In this document: in pieces, positions 61,737 to 64,000 of the stretch
Layout of the letters: every line of letters starts with the position of its first letter
Numbering within the stretch: the stretch's first letter is position 1
Assembly: GCF_003194565.2 (NCBI RefSeq)
Contig: NZ_QICH01000001.1
Coordinates: 62,001 to 126,000 of the forward strand
Reading direction: 5' to 3'
DNA: 64,000 nucleotides
Origin: Kangiella spongicola
GTDB lineage: Bacteria > Pseudomonadota > Gammaproteobacteria > Enterobacterales > Kangiellaceae
The notes under the pieces: model-generated
Seen by the model: the letters and a program-made list of their open reading frames with translations, nothing else
Database searches by the model: none
Told to the model about the DNA's origin: nothing
Program-made: the position numbers and the translations under genes

Positions 61737-61805
61737 AAGACAAGGCGTAAAGCTTTTTAGCTCGCGGAGTTTGCTAGAAACAAATGAGCACCTTAACGCC
61801 CAAAG
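61737..61805. repeat. Palindromic repeat element D, diverged copy
   Basis: AAGACAAGGCGTAAAGCTTTTTAG, then GCGGAGTTTGCTAGAAACAAATGAGCACC. It is the same element as the copy at 61889-61975, with several differences. Confidence 0.6.
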
Positions 61806-61888
61806 TCCTCTCAAACTGTAAAATCAGAACTTTTCTTTCTGGCGACTTTGTAAATTTGAAAAGTAGTTTTTAAAGCAGGTTTTTTTCT

Positions 61889-61975
61889 TCAAGACAAGGC
61901 ATAAGACTTTTTGAGGCGCGGAGCTTACTAGTAGTAAGTGAGCACCTCGAAAAAGTCTTATAACGCGGTATTGTA
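61889..61975. repeat. Palindromic repeat element D, well-preserved copy
   Basis: TAAGACTTTTTGAGG (61902-61916) pairs with CCTCGAAAAAGTCTTA (61945-61960) with one bulge. Inside it CTTACT/AGTAAG forms a second stem. Total structure is a long cruciform ending 20 bases before the purL stop. Confidence 0.75.
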
Positions 61976-61995
61976 GGAAAAAGACTATTTAAAAT

Positions 61996-64000
61996 TTATC
62001 CTATGTGCTTACGGGCATTGTAGAACATACGCTGCCAAGCCCCGTCTTCCCTCCACTCATCCGGTCTCCACGAGTTCTGCACCGTGCGAGCAACACGCTC
62101 TGGGTGAGGCATCATGATAGTTACACGACCGTCGGTTGTAGTGAGGCCTGTGATACCGTGTGGTGAGCCGTTCGGGTTGGCTGGATAAGTATCTGCAATA
62201 TCGCCGTAGTTGTTTACGTAGCGGGCTGTGATTAAGCCTGAGGCGTTTACCTGTTGTGCAGCGTCAGCTGAAGCAAACTGGGCGCGACCTTCACCATGCG
62301 ATACGGCGATTGGTAGGCGCGAGCCTTCCATACCTTGCATAAATAGTGATGGTGATTTTGCGACTTCGACCATGGCGAAACGTGCTTCAAATTGCGCCGA
62401 TTCGTTTTTCACGAAGTGTGGCCAGTGATCAGCACCTGGAATCAACTCTTTCAGGTTCGACATCATCTGACAACCGTTACAAATACCTAAGCTGAAAGTA
62501 TCTTCGCGCTTGAAGAAGGCTTCGAACTCGTCACGAGCACGGCTGTTGAATAGAATCGATTTTGCCCAACCTTCACCAGCGCCCAGTACGTCACCGTACG
62601 AGAAGCCACCACAAGCGACTGCACCGGTAAAGTCTCTTAGCGTTACGCGACCACTTAGGATATCGCTCATGTGAACGTCGATACATTCGAAACCAGCTTT
62701 AGTGAAAGCCGCCGCCATTTCAAGGTGGCTGTTCACGCCTTGCTCACGCAAGATGGCAACACGCGGGCGAACACCGCTACTAATCATTGGTGCAGCGATG
62801 TTTTCGCTCACATCAAAAGTTAGCTGTGGTTTTAAACCTGGGTTATCAAGATCAAGCTTGGTTTGATATTCTTCTTCTGCACAACGTGGGTTGTCACGAA
62901 GTTTTTGCATGTGGAAAGTTAGCTCAGACCAAATCGCACGCAAGTCTTTCATCTCACGTGATAGGACGTCTTCACCGTCTTTCGTCACGCTAAAAGTTTT
63001 CGTTTCAGCAGGCACGCCGATAAAGTGGCTGAACGCTTCAACATTGTGCTCTTTCAATAATCTTTCAACATCATCACGCTTAGAAGCTGGAACTTGTAAT
63101 ACCGCACCTAGCTCTTCGTTAAATAGAATTTCTTCAGCAGTACCGGTTAAGTTCGACAAGTCGACACTGACGCCACAGTTACCGGCAAAGCCCATCTCAA
63201 CTAGAGTTGTTAGTAAGCCACCGTCTGAGCGATCGTGATAAGCGCTCACTAGGCCCGCTTGGTTCAAGTCTTGTACTACATTGAAGAAGTTACGCAGGTC
63301 GTCGCTCGAATCGACGTTAGCTGGCTCTGTGCCTAACAACTTATAAACCTGAGTGAAGGCTGTCGCGCCAAGACGGTTTTTACCGCGGCCTAAGTCGATT
63401 AGTAATAACTCAGTCTCGCCAATGTCTGTTCTCAGTTGTGGTGTTAAGCTTTTGCGCACGTCAGTGACTGGTGCAAAAGCTGTAATGATTAATGATAACG
63501 GCGAGGTAACGCTTTTCTTCTGTCCGTTTTCTTCCCAAACCGTTTTCATCGACATCGAGTCTTTACCCACTGGAATCGTAATTCCAAGTTCTGGACAAAG
63601 CTCCATACCAACGGCTTGGACTGCTTCATAAAGATTCGAATCTTCGCCTGGAGCGCCCGCAGCCGCCATCCAGTTTGCAGATAAACGAATCTTTTTAATA
63701 TCATCAATTTTTGCTGCTGCGATGTTAGTTACAGCCTCGCCAACTGCCATACGTGCTGAAGCAGCGCTATCGAGCAATGCAGCTGGTGTGCGCTCACCCA
63801 TCGCCATAGCTTCGCCAGTGTAACTGTTATGCGTTGACGTCGTTACCGCACAGTCTGCCACAGGAACCTGCCACGGGCCGACCATCTGATCACGCGAGAC
63901 CATACCGCCAACGGTTCTATCGCCGATGGTGATTAGGAACGATTTATCTGCTACCGCAGGTAAGGCAAGAATACGATCGACCGCTTCGTTGATATCATCA
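61996..64000 (-). CDS. purL: Phosphoribosylformylglycinamidine synthase (C-terminal part, cut by window edge)
   Basis: About 668 residues of the C-terminal half of the large PurL of purine synthesis. The frame remains open to base 64000, so the N-terminus lies outside. The glutaminase domain at the end shows the catalytic Cys in [10 protein letters not shown] and the [11 protein letters not shown] segment with the His/Glu. Upstream, [13 protein letters not shown] and [15 protein letters not shown] belong to the synthase domain. Intact as far as visible. Confidence 0.95.
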   Translation of the reverse strand, partial: DDINEAVDRILALPAVADKSFLITIGDRTVGGMVSRDQMVGPWQVPVADCAVTTSTHNSYTGEAMAMGERTPAALLDSAASARMAVGEAVTNIAAAKIDDIKKIRLSANWMAAAGAPGEDSNLYEAVQAVGMELCPELGITIPVGKDSMSMKTVWEENGQKKSVTSPLSLIITAFAPVTDVRKSLTPQLRTDIGETELLLIDLGRGKNRLGATAFTQVYKLLGTEPANVDSSDDLRNFFNVVQDLNQAGLVSAYHDRSDGGLLTTLVEMGFAGNCGVSVDLSNLTGTAEEILFNEELGAVLQVPASKRDDVERLLKEHNVEAFSHFIGVPAETKTFSVTKDGEDVLSREMKDLRAIWSELTFHMQKLRDNPRCAEEEYQTKLDLDNPGLKPQLTFDVSENIAAPMISSGVRPRVAILREQGVNSHLEMAAAFTKAGFECIDVHMSDILSGRVTLRDFTGAVACGGFSYGDVLGAGEGWAKSILFNSRARDEFEAFFKREDTFSLGICNGCQMMSNLKELIPGADHWPHFVKNESAQFEARFAMVEVAKSPSLFMQGMEGSRLPIAVSHGEGRAQFASADAAQQVNASGLITARYVNNYGDIADTYPANPNGSPHGITGLTTTDGRVTIMMPHPERVARTVQNSWRPDEWREDGAWQRMFYNARKHIG

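Overview
The window looks like a piece of chromosome from a moderately AT-rich, probably marine gammaproteobacterium. The gene content and protein styles remind me most of Kangiella or a relative, but that is recognition from memory and not a computed placement. Coding density is high, operons are tight with many 1-4 base overlaps, and intrinsic terminators are clear. I see no insertion sequence, prophage, CRISPR array, tRNA or rRNA.

Left part (0-9.7 kb), iron and redox. A bacterioferritin-associated ferredoxin and bacterioferritin are followed by a phosphodiesterase/NYN-nuclease pair. Next comes a Fur-box-controlled, divergently transcribed hydroxamate siderophore locus: MFS exporter, NIS synthetase, acyltransferase and N-hydroxylase. 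A CGFS glutaredoxin and an orphan iron-type ABC ATPase follow.

9.7-30.8 kb is mostly housekeeping. It holds aerobic class Ia ribonucleotide reductase nrdA-nrdB (with NrdR-like and DnaA boxes upstream), a tail-anchored repeat protein, an M24 peptidase, a DUF2157/GDYXXLXY pair, a K+ channel, sodB, a spermidine-synthase-like protein split into membrane and enzyme genes, and an XRE regulator. It continues with a CBS/CGL reverse-transsulfuration cluster, an alpha-beta fused 2-oxoacid dehydrogenase E1, an OPT transporter and MtfA.

30.8-37 kb is an anaerobic block. A perfect TTGAT-N4-ATCAA site precedes an outer-membrane porin and a DNR-type regulator. Opposite lies anaerobic class III ribonucleotide reductase. 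Its main NrdD chain ends before the glycyl-radical site, which is carried by a separate 48-codon gene between nrdD and nrdG. The nrdD promoter region shows an FNR-like site, a good -10 and an NrdR-like box in tandem. A second perfect FNR/DNR site drives a DGC zinc protein and a radical SAM protein divergently. This is the most interesting part of the window.

37-60.9 kb: a BaiN/HI0933-type flavoprotein, EamA exporter, a secreted M14 carboxypeptidase with a GlyGly-CTERM tail and its overlapping unknown partner, then ABC exporter-slyX-fumC, then rdgC-unknown-ychJ, then FKBP isomerase. A lipoprotein carrying a type IV pilin-like C-terminus follows, then a DUF6279 lipoprotein, DUF3307 and SatD (the latter with two near-identical 20-bp dyads upstream), uspA, gshA-putP, and a run of unknown membrane-associated genes.

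60.85-62.0 kb is repeat-rich, with at least four small palindromic repeat types around one orphan ORF that appears to start at ATT. The window ends inside purL (reverse strand).
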